A program made the translations under genes and the position numbers. A DNA stretch of 64,000 nucleotides from Chitinophagales bacterium (GTDB taxonomy: Bacteria; Bacteroidota; Bacteroidia; Chitinophagales; Chitinophagaceae), in contig JAFLBI010000001.1 in the NCBI GenBank assembly GCA_017303835.1, positions 1,984,001-2,048,000 on the forward strand. The letters are read 5' to 3'. Positions 17,259-26,900 of the stretch are shown here, piece by piece. The stretch's first letter is position 1, and the number at the start of each line of letters is the position of its first letter. A model generated the notes under the pieces. The model worked only from the letters and a program-made list of their open reading frames with translations, made no database searches and was not told the origin of the DNA.

Positions 17259-18815
17259 TTAATTTCCTGCGCCATCGGCTTGCGCTCTCAGTATGGCATA
17301 ACCACCTACAGCATTACCACATTTCAATCCTTCTTCACAATCACTTCTGTAATGAATAGCGCCATACAACCTGGAAAGCGAGGCTTCCTTCGCCATTTCA
17401 GTAAATGCATTGGCTTTAGCTGGTATCAGATATCCTAGTATCGTAGCTGCAGCCCCACTAAATGTAGAGTGACCTGAAGTATATGAAGGAAAGTTGGGTA
17501 AACCCGTCAATGTTTTAATGGCGGGGTTCACTTGTGAGGGACGCGGATTATAATAGGTGTATTTCGCATCCCAACAAGCAATAGCCGCATCCATCAAAGA
17601 CATGTTGAGGAGGGCCATGTTTCTTGCCCAACGTACTTCGCTCAAATTCAGTTTCACCATTTCTTCAGCAGCAATCGCATTCCAATGGCCCGGAGGAGTA
17701 TAAGTACCTACGCCATCGGCCCAGAAATGCACGATACGAATACGCTCGCGTGTTGGATTCTGACTATAGAACAACACTTCTTCTGTTTCTTTTCTGAACT
17801 GTTCAGATTTGGTTGAAGGTGGCGGACCTGGTCTTACTTTAGTAACCAGCGTAACAGAATCAAACAGGAATGGCCGTACTCTTCCGAAATAAGGCAGCAT
17901 TGGCGGACGCTTGGGAGCTTCCTGACTGATCCATGGGGTTTCTCCTTGATTGGTGACAGCAGTCTCAAACTCGCGCCAGAGATCTACACCATTCACAATA
18001 CCGACTGCAGCACCTGCTCTGTCGGTTCTTGCTCTTGCCACAAATCTTTGTGCAACAGCTTTACCCAAAGCTTCGCCAGCTTCTAAATCATTTCTCGTAT
18101 TCGCACCGGAAAGCAATCTGGCTCTTCTGTGTTCTTCAGCTTTTTGCTGAACAAATGCCTGCTCACCGGGAAACAAGAGTTTCATCATTTCCACTGTAAC
18201 ACCATAAACCACCGCATCTTCTGATGGATAAGCAGGTGTAGCGTTTTGCGGAACCATGGCCTGAATACCATTATCCAATTGATATGGCGCTGCGCGATTG
18301 TATTGTTGCTTATAAAAATACGCTGCTACTAATGCATCGTACTGTGCGGCACTGATATAGGCATACGCACGTGCGGCATATGGCGGATTCGCAAATGGGA
18401 ATAATGGATAGGCCAATGGGTTATTCGCACTAGGAATTGGATAGGTACCATCGGGATTCTGGTATGGCGGCAGATTATATTTAGCCACCAATTCACGCAT
18501 AATTTCGTTCCAACGAAGCACTGCACCTGCGCTCCAGTATTTAAGTGATGCTTTATCTGCTTCCGTGGCATTCTTTTGCCATGATTTGATTTCACTCAGC
18601 TGCGCGATAAAATCAGGCGTTCCTGTTGCCATAGGTGCAGGCACAGCAATCTCGTTAGCTGTGTTGAGTAATATGGGTTTCCAGGTACCTGCATTTACAT
18701 CTGTTCTTGCCGGATTTAATGCAGGAAAATCTTGACTAATATCTTCTATTTGTTTGTTGCAGGCTGTGATCAACAATACCATGCAACTGCTGAGGATGAT
18801 GCTAATTTTTTTCAT
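17259..18815 (-). CDS. Vanadium-dependent haloperoxidase-like PAP2 lipoprotein
   Basis: A 518-residue lipoprotein (MKKISIILSSCMVLLITAC, Cys19). The C-terminal PAP2 region carries the full vanadate/phosphate-binding set: K-x6-RP in KYTYYNPRP, SGH in PSYTSGHSTFSGA, and R-x5-H in RLYGAIHYRSD. This is the family usually named vanadium-dependent haloperoxidase; many bacterial members are uncharacterised, and phosphatase activity is an alternative. It is encoded 2 bp after the beta-barrel gene, close enough for translational coupling. Its paralogue at 19832-21157 is on the other side of that barrel. Location should be periplasmic or outer membrane. Confidence 0.85.
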   Translation of the reverse strand: MKKISIILSSCMVLLITACNKQIEDISQDFPALNPARTDVNAGTWKPILLNTANEIAVPAPMATGTPDFIAQLSEIKSWQKNATEADKASLKYWSAGAVLRWNEIMRELVAKYNLPPYQNPDGTYPIPSANNPLAYPLFPFANPPYAARAYAYISAAQYDALVAAYFYKQQYNRAAPYQLDNGIQAMVPQNATPAYPSEDAVVYGVTVEMMKLLFPGEQAFVQQKAEEHRRARLLSGANTRNDLEAGEALGKAVAQRFVARARTDRAGAAVGIVNGVDLWREFETAVTNQGETPWISQEAPKRPPMLPYFGRVRPFLFDSVTLVTKVRPGPPPSTKSEQFRKETEEVLFYSQNPTRERIRIVHFWADGVGTYTPPGHWNAIAAEEMVKLNLSEVRWARNMALLNMSLMDAAIACWDAKYTYYNPRPSQVNPAIKTLTGLPNFPSYTSGHSTFSGAAATILGYLIPAKANAFTEMAKEASLSRLYGAIHYRSDCEEGLKCGNAVGGYAILRAQADGAGN

Positions 18816-18817
18816 GG

Positions 18818-19807
18818 TTATTGTTTTTCAGTTGACACTTCTTTTGTTTTCTTTTTCTTAGCAGGAAAATCAATGATGTAGAATACGCCTGCTGCAAAAG
18901 CATTGGCTTGTCCCATATTTCTTCCGGCTACTGTTGTAAATGCATTACCGGTAAGTGATAACCCATCCAGGAAAACATCCTCATACTTGAGGTTAATACC
19001 CAAACGTGTTGCGTTCATTCTATTGGAAGGGAAGGGCATATTGTTTCGGGTAATATCAAAACCGCCAAGGGTGGTCCACTGATCGGCTACTGCTTCTACA
19101 ATCCATCCCTTATCACGGAAACCTGCCCGCCAGTTGAATTGCAAAGCATCGGGCATGTACACTTCATTGGTGTAATGCATTTCGGTGGTATAATATGCCA
19201 TCCTATCGATAGTGATATTACTTCTATGCACATAAGTACCACTGAATGTGGTAAACCAGCTTCCATACTGATAGTCTACCATACCACGTAAAGACAATGT
19301 CTTACTACGCAGCCCTAATGACAATGGCAGATAATCAGCCACATAATTGGTTAATGGTGCAGATGCACCACCTAAAGCATATACAGAGAAAGTGTGTTTA
19401 CCCCATTCTTTTTCAATAGGCATCCATTTTACCCAAAGAGATAAATCCTGAATACCATTATGGCCTTTTAGTTGCCCTGCAGAAGCTTTGGTTTGAATAT
19501 AAGGAATACCAAATAGCAGGTTGAGTCTTCTGTTCACACCATAGTTGCCCATGATGCTGACAGACTGAGTAGATACAATACCCAGATTTTCATTATTTCT
19601 TTTCAGCGTGCCTTCCCAGTAATTGGTCCAGCTGCTGTTACCATACATGATACCTGTACAAAAATTACGCTTGCTCATCATGATGGCGTCAATATCGGTC
19701 TGCGCCTGTGTGGCGCCTGCCGACAAACATACCATAAGCACGAGCACAATACGACGGATGGAAACATAAGATACCCTTCCGTCTTTACACAAAGACTGAT
19801 GATTCAT
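18818..19807 (-). CDS. Outer-membrane beta-barrel protein of unknown function
   Basis: A 329-residue protein with a signal peptide after a basic leader (cleavage near GATQAQT, about residue 36), followed by alternating hydrophobic/aromatic strands and conserved short turns, as in outer-membrane barrels. Strand-like segments include RNLLFG-type, KHTFSVYALGGASAPL and FNWRAGFRDKGWIVEAVADQW. A Lys-rich tail (about 318-329) follows the last strand. I do not recognise a named family. It is sandwiched between two haloperoxidase-like lipoprotein genes (24 bp and 2 bp gaps), which suggests it works with them, for example as a channel or assembly partner. Confidence 0.75.
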   Translation of the reverse strand: MNHQSLCKDGRVSYVSIRRIVLVLMVCLSAGATQAQTDIDAIMMSKRNFCTGIMYGNSSWTNYWEGTLKRNNENLGIVSTQSVSIMGNYGVNRRLNLLFGIPYIQTKASAGQLKGHNGIQDLSLWVKWMPIEKEWGKHTFSVYALGGASAPLTNYVADYLPLSLGLRSKTLSLRGMVDYQYGSWFTTFSGTYVHRSNITIDRMAYYTTEMHYTNEVYMPDALQFNWRAGFRDKGWIVEAVADQWTTLGGFDITRNNMPFPSNRMNATRLGINLKYEDVFLDGLSLTGNAFTTVAGRNMGQANAFAAGVFYIIDFPAKKKKTKEVSTEKQ

Positions 19808-19831
19808 AGCAGTGTTTGAAAATGAAAGAAC

Positions 19832-21157
19832 TTATTTCTTCATCTTCAGTTTCTGCACCAGGTAACCGCCAACTTTTCTACCCATATCTGTACTCTCGAT
19901 ACAAGATGGGTGAAAATGGATACCACCATAGAAACGTGCCCAGTTGTTCTCATCCGCAGCATGACGGAAAGATTTGAAAGAACGATTGGGAATACCAAAA
20001 TCTAACTCTGTAGAATCAGTGAAAGCAAAATTATCTCCAAACACACTGGTTAAAGCCTCAGCAGCAGCTGAAGAAATAGTAGAGTGTCCGCAAGTGTATT
20101 CAGGGAAAGCCGGTGTTTGCAAATAAGGCGCCCAGTTTGGATCAATATATTTGTTGATTACTGTTTCAGGACGAACTGTATTGTATTTGTATTTCACATC
20201 CCAGCATTGAATGAATGCATCAAACAGGGCGATACCTGTTTTAGCGATGGCATACACTGTTTCCGGAAAATCGGCTTTAGCTGTTTTAGCTGCAATACCT
20301 GCAACACTCATCCAGTGACCTGGAGGAGAGAATTTCTTGGTACTAAACATCACGTGTCCAACCACATTCATTTTAAAAGGATTGTCATCCCAGAATGCAG
20401 CAATATGCTTCTGTTCGTCTGTTAAACTATCCACCGCATTTTTCACTGCCATTACTTGCTTGTAATAGGCGCTGTTCTTATTGGTAATATCAAAAGGAAT
20501 GGGTGGTGGCGGCATAAACTGATCGGAAGAATCCAGCACCATTGGTCTGATCGTCTTCCAAGCAGGTTCTACAGCAGAAGCATACATGGGTGGGGTAGGT
20601 ACCCAACGGCCCGGTACATCCATGACTGTGTATTTTTCTGCACTTCTTGTTTGCGCATAATTGTCTTTCTTACTCCAGCGAATAATTATTGCTGCTACAC
20701 TGTCTGCAAAAACCTTGCTGGCTTTCTCCACTTTGGAAGGCAGACCTTTTTCACGTGCCAGCGCTAAGATGCTGTCGCGATAATCGCCCATACTTCCTTC
20801 AGGGAAAGTTACCGCTTCACCAACTTTAATAAAAGCCAATAAAGCAGCCAGCTCAACAGATACATTTTCTTTATCTGCTATTTGCAGACTTTGCTGTAAA
20901 CCATTCAACTGGCCAGCCAGTGTTTGATATTTATCGGGATAACCTGCTGCAATAGCTTCATATGCAGCAACTGAAGCATAACCATAGTTACGCGAAGCAA
21001 TCATCGGCGGGAAATTATTCCCCATCACCACATTATTCAATTCGTACACCGTGTTACAAAATAATTGCGGGTCTTTCAAGTAAGACTGATACGCATTATT
21101 CTGTTTACACGCACTGATACCGATGATCACAGCGATCATCCAAACAATTTTCTTCAT
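19832..21157 (-). CDS. Vanadium-dependent haloperoxidase-like PAP2 lipoprotein, variant active-site motif
   Basis: A 441-residue lipoprotein (MKKIVWMIAVIIGISAC, Cys17) of the same family as the protein at 17259-18815. K-x6-RP is present (KYKYNTVRP) and R-x5-H is present (RFYGGIHFHPS), but the central motif reads PEYTCGHSTISS. The serine of the usual SGH is replaced by cysteine, while the catalytic His is kept. It starts a probable sub-operon with the barrel and the second haloperoxidase-like gene. Two perfect inverted repeats lie in its 99-bp upstream gap (21186-21204, 21225-21241). Activity is uncertain because of the Ser-to-Cys change. Confidence 0.83.
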   Translation of the reverse strand: MKKIVWMIAVIIGISACKQNNAYQSYLKDPQLFCNTVYELNNVVMGNNFPPMIASRNYGYASVAAYEAIAAGYPDKYQTLAGQLNGLQQSLQIADKENVSVELAALLAFIKVGEAVTFPEGSMGDYRDSILALAREKGLPSKVEKASKVFADSVAAIIIRWSKKDNYAQTRSAEKYTVMDVPGRWVPTPPMYASAVEPAWKTIRPMVLDSSDQFMPPPPIPFDITNKNSAYYKQVMAVKNAVDSLTDEQKHIAAFWDDNPFKMNVVGHVMFSTKKFSPPGHWMSVAGIAAKTAKADFPETVYAIAKTGIALFDAFIQCWDVKYKYNTVRPETVINKYIDPNWAPYLQTPAFPEYTCGHSTISSAAAEALTSVFGDNFAFTDSTELDFGIPNRSFKSFRHAADENNWARFYGGIHFHPSCIESTDMGRKVGGYLVQKLKMKK

Positions 21158-21185
21158 GACTGGATATTATACGCTCAAGAAATAC

Positions 21186-21204
21186 AACCGGTACTACACC
21201 GGTT
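21186..21204. promoter_or_regulatory. Perfect 7-5-7 inverted repeat upstream of haloperoxidase-like gene
   Basis: AACCGGT-ACTAC-ACCGGTT, fully symmetrical arms with a 5-bp spacer, 29 bp before the start codon at 21157. The size and spacing suit a dimeric regulator. There is no poly-T tract beside it, so it does not look like a terminator. No matching copy was found elsewhere in the window. Confidence 0.4.
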
Positions 21205-21224
21205 ACACAATGGAACTGAAGGCA

Positions 21225-21241
21225 ACGTACAAAGCGTACGT
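21225..21241. promoter_or_regulatory. Perfect 6-5-6 inverted repeat in the same gap
   Basis: ACGTAC-AAAGC-GTACGT, just beyond the stop codon (21257) of the upstream small gene. It has the same 5-bp spacing as the neighbouring repeat but a different arm sequence. It could be an operator or a small RNA-level stem; no U-tract follows. Confidence 0.3.
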
Positions 21242-21256
21242 ATGCTGTACAATGAT

Positions 21257-21820
21257 TTATATCAGGTTTATTTCCGGCGGTTGCGCAGGGAGATTGAAAT
21301 GCCCGGCAGCACAGGCTTCAGCTGCATGAACCCACAGCAAGCCAGATCTGATAGTGACCATCCTAAACGGATCTGTCTCGATCTGTTGCTCATAATCGCT
21401 GAGGACTTTCTTAAAAGCCGGCGCATTGTTTACAGGCTGCTTACTATCAGAAGCGCGCTGCATATCGTAGGCCAGTTGGAAAAACGCATCTCTGGCATTT
21501 TGTAATCTTGCTTTATCGCTGTTGGGGATGCATTTGTAAATCATGCGTCCCTGCGCATACTTGCGCTCAACGTACTTATAGTGAGTACCATCAATCACTA
21601 CATCACCGTCTACACGTTCAAAGTTTTCCCAATCAGTTGTATACGGGAGATCAAGAGCTACACTTAATTCAATCAATTGCTGCTGATCATATTCACCAGC
21701 ATCCAGTCTCGCTTCTAATTGCCTGTCCGAACGCTGCTGCAAATGGTTAACCAGCAGTTCGTATCCATACCAGTTAAACGCCAGCATGGCAATGAGTAAT
21801 ATGGCGAGCAGTTTCTTCAA
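21257..21820 (-). CDS. Small membrane-anchored or secreted protein of unknown function
   Basis: A 187-residue protein with a hydrophobic N-terminus (about 1-20, KKLLAILLIAMLAFNWYGYELL) that could be an uncleaved anchor or signal peptide, followed by a mostly helical, charged body. The segment DWENFERVDGDVVIDGTHYKYVERKYAQGRMIYKCIPN is beta-like. I do not recognise the family; related short proteins with this start and KYVERK-type strand seem to occur in other Bacteroidota. It lies 20 bp after the GH65 gene and 99 bp before a haloperoxidase-like gene, so it is probably co-transcribed with the glycan cluster. Confidence 0.65.
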   Translation of the reverse strand: MKKLLAILLIAMLAFNWYGYELLVNHLQQRSDRQLEARLDAGEYDQQQLIELSVALDLPYTTDWENFERVDGDVVIDGTHYKYVERKYAQGRMIYKCIPNSDKARLQNARDAFFQLAYDMQRASDSKQPVNNAPAFKKVLSDYEQQIETDPFRMVTIRSGLLWVHAAEACAAGHFNLPAQPPEINLI

Positions 21821-21840
21821 GCAATCCGAAAATAATGAAA

Positions 21841-23868
21841 TTATTTCACCACAAAAGTTTTCTTTTCAGGTCCTACCCCTGTGATCTTCAACGATTTCCA
21901 CTTGGCCGGCAGCACAGATTTCAGCTGGGTAATTCCCTGAGGGGTGATCTCTAATCCGCCAAAACCCATCAGCATGGCCTGAATAATACCACCGGCCCCT
22001 GTTGCGAAATACGGATTGGTACCCCCCTTGGTTTCTGCAATCACTCGGAAGGGTGGATTTAGGTTAGGAATGTAGGCATCACGGAACCAATGATGTGCTT
22101 TATCTGCATCACCCAACCGGGCATAGAGCAAAGAAAATACGGCCTGTGTCATGGCAGGTGTGCCTTCATTGGGTACACGGGTTTCATAATAATTCAGGTC
22201 TTTTTTAATGGCTTTGGGGTCTGTGACTTCTTTCAAAGGATAAGCGAGCAAGTTTACATCGGCCTGCTTAATACCTTCTCCATTATAGCTAGCATGCTCT
22301 CTGGTAACACCATCTGCAAATTTGAGGATGGGAATATTACTCGCTACATGCGCCCAATCCGGATCAGCAGTAACACCCAAAAGTTTTGCTGCTTCTGTTG
22401 CAAACTGCAAATTGGCTTTGGCCGCAGCATTGGTGAATGCATTGTTGTTGACGTTCTCGGCCCATTCATCTGCTGCTACTACATTATTGATATCGTATTT
22501 ACCCGAACCATTGCGCTCTACCCTGCTGGCCCAGAAATCAGCTGTAGCTTGTAAGATAGGCCAACCCTTCTCGCGTAGCCATTGCTTATCCTGTGTTACA
22601 CAATAGTAATTCCAGGCAGCAATACCCACGCAGGCAGTGATATGATGCTCAAACGGACCACTGAGCGCCCATACAGGTGTTTCTTCCACACCTGTTTCTG
22701 CACTCTCCCATGGATACATCGCACCTTTATACCCTTTGCTGAAAGCATTGCGCTTAGCAGCTTCCAATCTTTTGAAACGATATTCAATCATGCTCTTGGC
22801 CATGCCGGGCTGCAACACCAATAAAGATGGATACATCCACAATTCTGTATCCCAGAACACGTGGCCGTTATAGCCCAATCCACTCAAACCCATTGGCGAA
22901 GGTGAATAAGCATTACCGTCACGTACGAATGAGTACAAATGATAGAGCATACTGTGTACATCCTGCTGTGCTTCTGCATCGCCTTCAATTTGAATATCAC
23001 TTTCCCAAAGTTTATCCCAGGCCTGATGATGAAACTGCAGCAAACGATCTCTTCCTTCCAGCTTGGCGAATATGGTGAGACGTTCTGCTTCATTCAGCGG
23101 ATCATCATGATGCGCAGATGTAATAGATGAACCAGCAATAGAAAAACGATAGGTCTCTCCTGCTTTCAGTTGTTTGCTGAACTTAAGCAGGTGCATATTA
23201 TTGTCCCACATTTCATGAATCACACGCGGTTCTTTGCCATGCGCTTCGCCGAAAAGAAAAGTATTGGAAGCACACATGAGTAATTTACCGGTAGGACTTT
23301 TTGCGGAAGATGTCAGCAGACTGATGGTTACATGCGGACGATCGATTTCATTGTAGTAGTTCTGTACATCACGCAATGCATCCGGTGCTTCCATCACACT
23401 GGCACCACCGATAGTGATGTCTTTCTTAGGCGTGATGGTTACATCCATCAACACCGTATAAGGCAGATGACGCAAAGAGTAGTATGTGTATTGCACACTG
23501 GCTTTATCGCCTACATCAAACTTAGTGGTGAAAGCAGCTTTGCGCATATCTAACTCCTGCACCATATTTTTTGCAGTGGAAGCATCCACGCGCCTGCCAT
23601 CAATATCCAAATTCATATTGAGCAGATTGAAGCTGCGCAGGAAATTGCTAACCCTGCCACGGCCATACTGATCATAGGCACCAGCAAGTACCACATCTTT
23701 CACCTTGAAAGGTTCAGGTGATGATACAATGCCAATCATACCATTGGCTACCGTGATACCATAATAATTTCTTGGATCAAAATTGCTGGCACTGATCTTC
23801 CATGGATCTTGTGCAACAGTAATTGCTACCAATAATATTGCCAATAGGGAGCAGAACAATCGTTTCAT
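21841..23868 (-). CDS. Secreted GH65-family alpha-glucosidase (kojibiose-type hydrolase candidate)
   Basis: A 675-residue protein with a cleavable signal peptide (about 1-19, ending ITVAQ). It has an N-terminal beta-sandwich (20-270) and an (alpha/alpha)6 barrel (about 300-620) with the GH65 segments NGHVFWDTELWMYP (334-347), WESAETGVEE (387-396) and AADEWAENVNNNAFTN, where Glu468 is the likely general acid. A second glutamate (about 612, AETKGGTNPYFATGAGG) sits where hydrolytic GH65 members have a general base, whereas phosphorylases carry a phosphate-binding loop. Export also argues against a phosphorylase. Flavobacterial GH65 enzymes acting on kojibiose (alpha-1,2-diglucose) are known. The substrate here is an inference. 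It lies 33 bp downstream of the VCBS1 gene. Confidence 0.82.
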   Translation of the reverse strand: MKRLFCSLLAILLVAITVAQDPWKISASNFDPRNYYGITVANGMIGIVSSPEPFKVKDVVLAGAYDQYGRGRVSNFLRSFNLLNMNLDIDGRRVDASTAKNMVQELDMRKAAFTTKFDVGDKASVQYTYYSLRHLPYTVLMDVTITPKKDITIGGASVMEAPDALRDVQNYYNEIDRPHVTISLLTSSAKSPTGKLLMCASNTFLFGEAHGKEPRVIHEMWDNNMHLLKFSKQLKAGETYRFSIAGSSITSAHHDDPLNEAERLTIFAKLEGRDRLLQFHHQAWDKLWESDIQIEGDAEAQQDVHSMLYHLYSFVRDGNAYSPSPMGLSGLGYNGHVFWDTELWMYPSLLVLQPGMAKSMIEYRFKRLEAAKRNAFSKGYKGAMYPWESAETGVEETPVWALSGPFEHHITACVGIAAWNYYCVTQDKQWLREKGWPILQATADFWASRVERNGSGKYDINNVVAADEWAENVNNNAFTNAAAKANLQFATEAAKLLGVTADPDWAHVASNIPILKFADGVTREHASYNGEGIKQADVNLLAYPLKEVTDPKAIKKDLNYYETRVPNEGTPAMTQAVFSLLYARLGDADKAHHWFRDAYIPNLNPPFRVIAETKGGTNPYFATGAGGIIQAMLMGFGGLEITPQGITQLKSVLPAKWKSLKITGVGPEKKTFVVK

Positions 23869-23901
23869 ACGTATGCATTAAGTGAGTACAATTTATCAAA
23901 T

Positions 23902-26900
23902 CTATTGCTGATTCCGAAGCCTGAAAACCAATACGGGTGCATGGTTGCGAACAGCTATTAAGGCCCGCTCACCCTTAATGGTGATGGGCTGCAATTGCCT
24001 TATTTGTCCTTTAATAGCCAAGCCCGGTAAAACAGACGCCACCCATTGTTGATTACGCCAATGTAGTAAGGTACCAAAGTCTGCATCATAGCGCCCCATC
24101 TCTACATTATTTTCATAGAAATTTCCAGCTAACATGATTTGTCCCTTGCCTGCATAAGCAGACCTGAAAGGTGATAACTGCGCTTCCCATGGCATCAACT
24201 GAACCGTGAAGTTGCCTTTGCCATCATTGATGAGCAGGCTATTGGCCATCCAGTTGGCCTCATATACAGTCGCATTACCCAATTTATCTGCAGGCAATAA
24301 TTGCGCTAAGCTGGCTTTAGCAAAATCTTCTGCGAAGAGAAATTGCTTTTTTAGAGAAGGCAGCTTTTTATCGAATTCCGCTTTATTGGCAAAGGGTATT
24401 TCTTTTCCGCCAAGATAGTAAGTGAGTATTTGCTCTTTCTTTCCGTTACCATCAAAATCATTGTAGTACATCCGTACCGGCTGAGCTTCACTAGCTTTCA
24501 AACGAGTGTTCCAACCAAGATTACCTGCAATCAAGTCCTGATCACCATCTCCATCAATATCTGCAGCAGAAACAAATTGCCACCAACCTTTTTGTTTGAT
24601 GAGTGATTGCTTTTGATACGATTGGCCCTTTTTAACATATGCATCAATACCTCCCCATTCGGTAGACACAATTAATTCATTTTGCTTGTCGCCATTGATA
24701 TCTGTCCAAACAGCACCCGTTACAAAGCCGGCATCACTCAATGCTGGAGCAAGACTTGCTGTCGCATTTGTAAATCTTCCTTTTCCATCGTTGAGTAATA
24801 AATAGGAAGTTGGTCTTGCACCGTATTCCCAGGGCACAGCTCTTGCACCAATAAACAGATCAGGAAAGCCGTCTTTGTTGATATCTTCCACTGCAATACA
24901 AGAAGCAGTGAGGTAAATATTGTTGAATGCATCGGCCTGTACATGAAGATTGCCTTTACCATCATTCAGATAACACCTTGGTTGCTGATGCGGATCATTA
25001 CCAAAAAACTCATTACCACCTGAGGCTGTGATTAAGTCGGGATAACTGTCTCCGTTCACATCGACCCATACCGCCGCTACTTCTTCGTAAGCGGAATCAG
25101 CAACCAATGCGGGTTGTTTCATTTGAGTAAACTGTCCCGCACCATTTTGCAAAAAGACCGCCGGAATACTGGTTTTAGATGAGCCGATGAATACATCTTC
25201 TAATCCATCCTGATTGATATCTGCCACCGCTAGCGCCGGACCTTCACGAGAAACCATATGTGGCATCAATGGCTCGCGGTCGAATTCTACAAAATCATTC
25301 TCAGTATGCTTATATACTAATTTGGTAGCTGCAGTAATATCTTCTGCGAGCGCTACAGTCTTGGCTTGTAATCTTGTAAAATCAAACTTGGGTAACCCTT
25401 TCTGCCAGCTAAGTGACAGTTGCTTTTCTCCCTTCCACTGAATACGCTGATAGGTTTGATCAGGCCATACAAGTAAAATTGAATCAGGCTTTGCACCTTG
25501 CATACCGATCAGCATGGGCACCTGCATGCTTGATTGAAATCCCTTCACCGCATAATTCAGATAGGTACGTGTTTCATTTTGCTGATACACCAACACCTGC
25601 GCACCAATAGCATTGCTATTATTCTTGCTTCCTTTTAATGTAAGGGACAAATAAGCTGCTGGTTGCTGATCATTGAGCTTATTCTGATATATCATTACGG
25701 GATCAGCGATATTATTCACCACAATATCCAAATCACCATCATTGTCTAAATCTGCATAGACAGCCCCGTTGGAGAAAGTAGGTTTGTCATTCTTGATACG
25801 CGGTGCAATATCATCAAAAGCTACATCGCCTTTATTCAAGTAAAACTTATTCGGAATCTTAATTTCCGGATAGCGATTGATGAGTGAAAAGTCTTTTTCA
25901 GTAACGGAGCTAGTTCTAATGCGCGACTGCAATTCCTCGTTGGACACAAAATTTACATAGTCAATATCATTCAACCTTTTGGGAATACCGTTTGAAATGA
26001 AGAGATCTTTCTTACCATCATTATCAAAGTCTATGAAGAGTGTGGACCAGCTCCAGTCGGTTGCAAACACATTGCTATATCTACCTACCTCACTAAATAG
26101 TCCATTCTTTCGGTTTAGTTGCAAGTTATTTCTTGTGTACTGATGCTGATAGCCGATACGAATCTTCATGTTAAACAAATCATATGCATCTTCACCCAAT
26201 GAACGTTTCAGGATATAAGGATCCTGAGGCAGCATGTCTGCAGAAATGATCTCAGGATAAGCATCATTATTGATATCCGCTACATCTACACCCATGGAAT
26301 ACTGACTGGTATGCATCAGCATATCACCTGAAGCATCGTGAAACCGACCATTTCGATCATTGATATAGAGATAATCATTCTCGTGAAAATCATTCCCTAC
26401 ATAGATATCCGGCCAGCCGTCCAAATTAATGTCCGCAACAGCCACACCTAATCCATAGCTAATCGCAGAGCTTTCAATGCCGCATTGCTTGGTAACATCG
26501 GTAAACTTCTTTCCATCGTTTCGGAATAATCTGTCACCAGAGAGCAGATGATACTTACCAAGAAACTGACTTCGCGGACCAAATGTGCCATTCTGATGAA
26601 CCGAATGATTCAGTAAAAACATATCCAAGTCGCCATCCAAATCATAATCCAAAAAAGCAGCCTGTGTGCTGAAACCTGAAAAATCTAATCCATATTCAGT
26701 CGACTTCTCCTCAAACCGCGGAATACCATTTTGAATACCAGTACAAACCAATAGCTGGTTATGACTCTTTAAGATTTCATAGTTACCAACGCGACAAACA
26801 TAGATATCGAGCAGGCCATCATTATTGATATCAACGACTGACACACCAGTTGACCAAGCACTGTCTCTAGGTATACCCGTTTGAGCAGAAACATCTTCAA

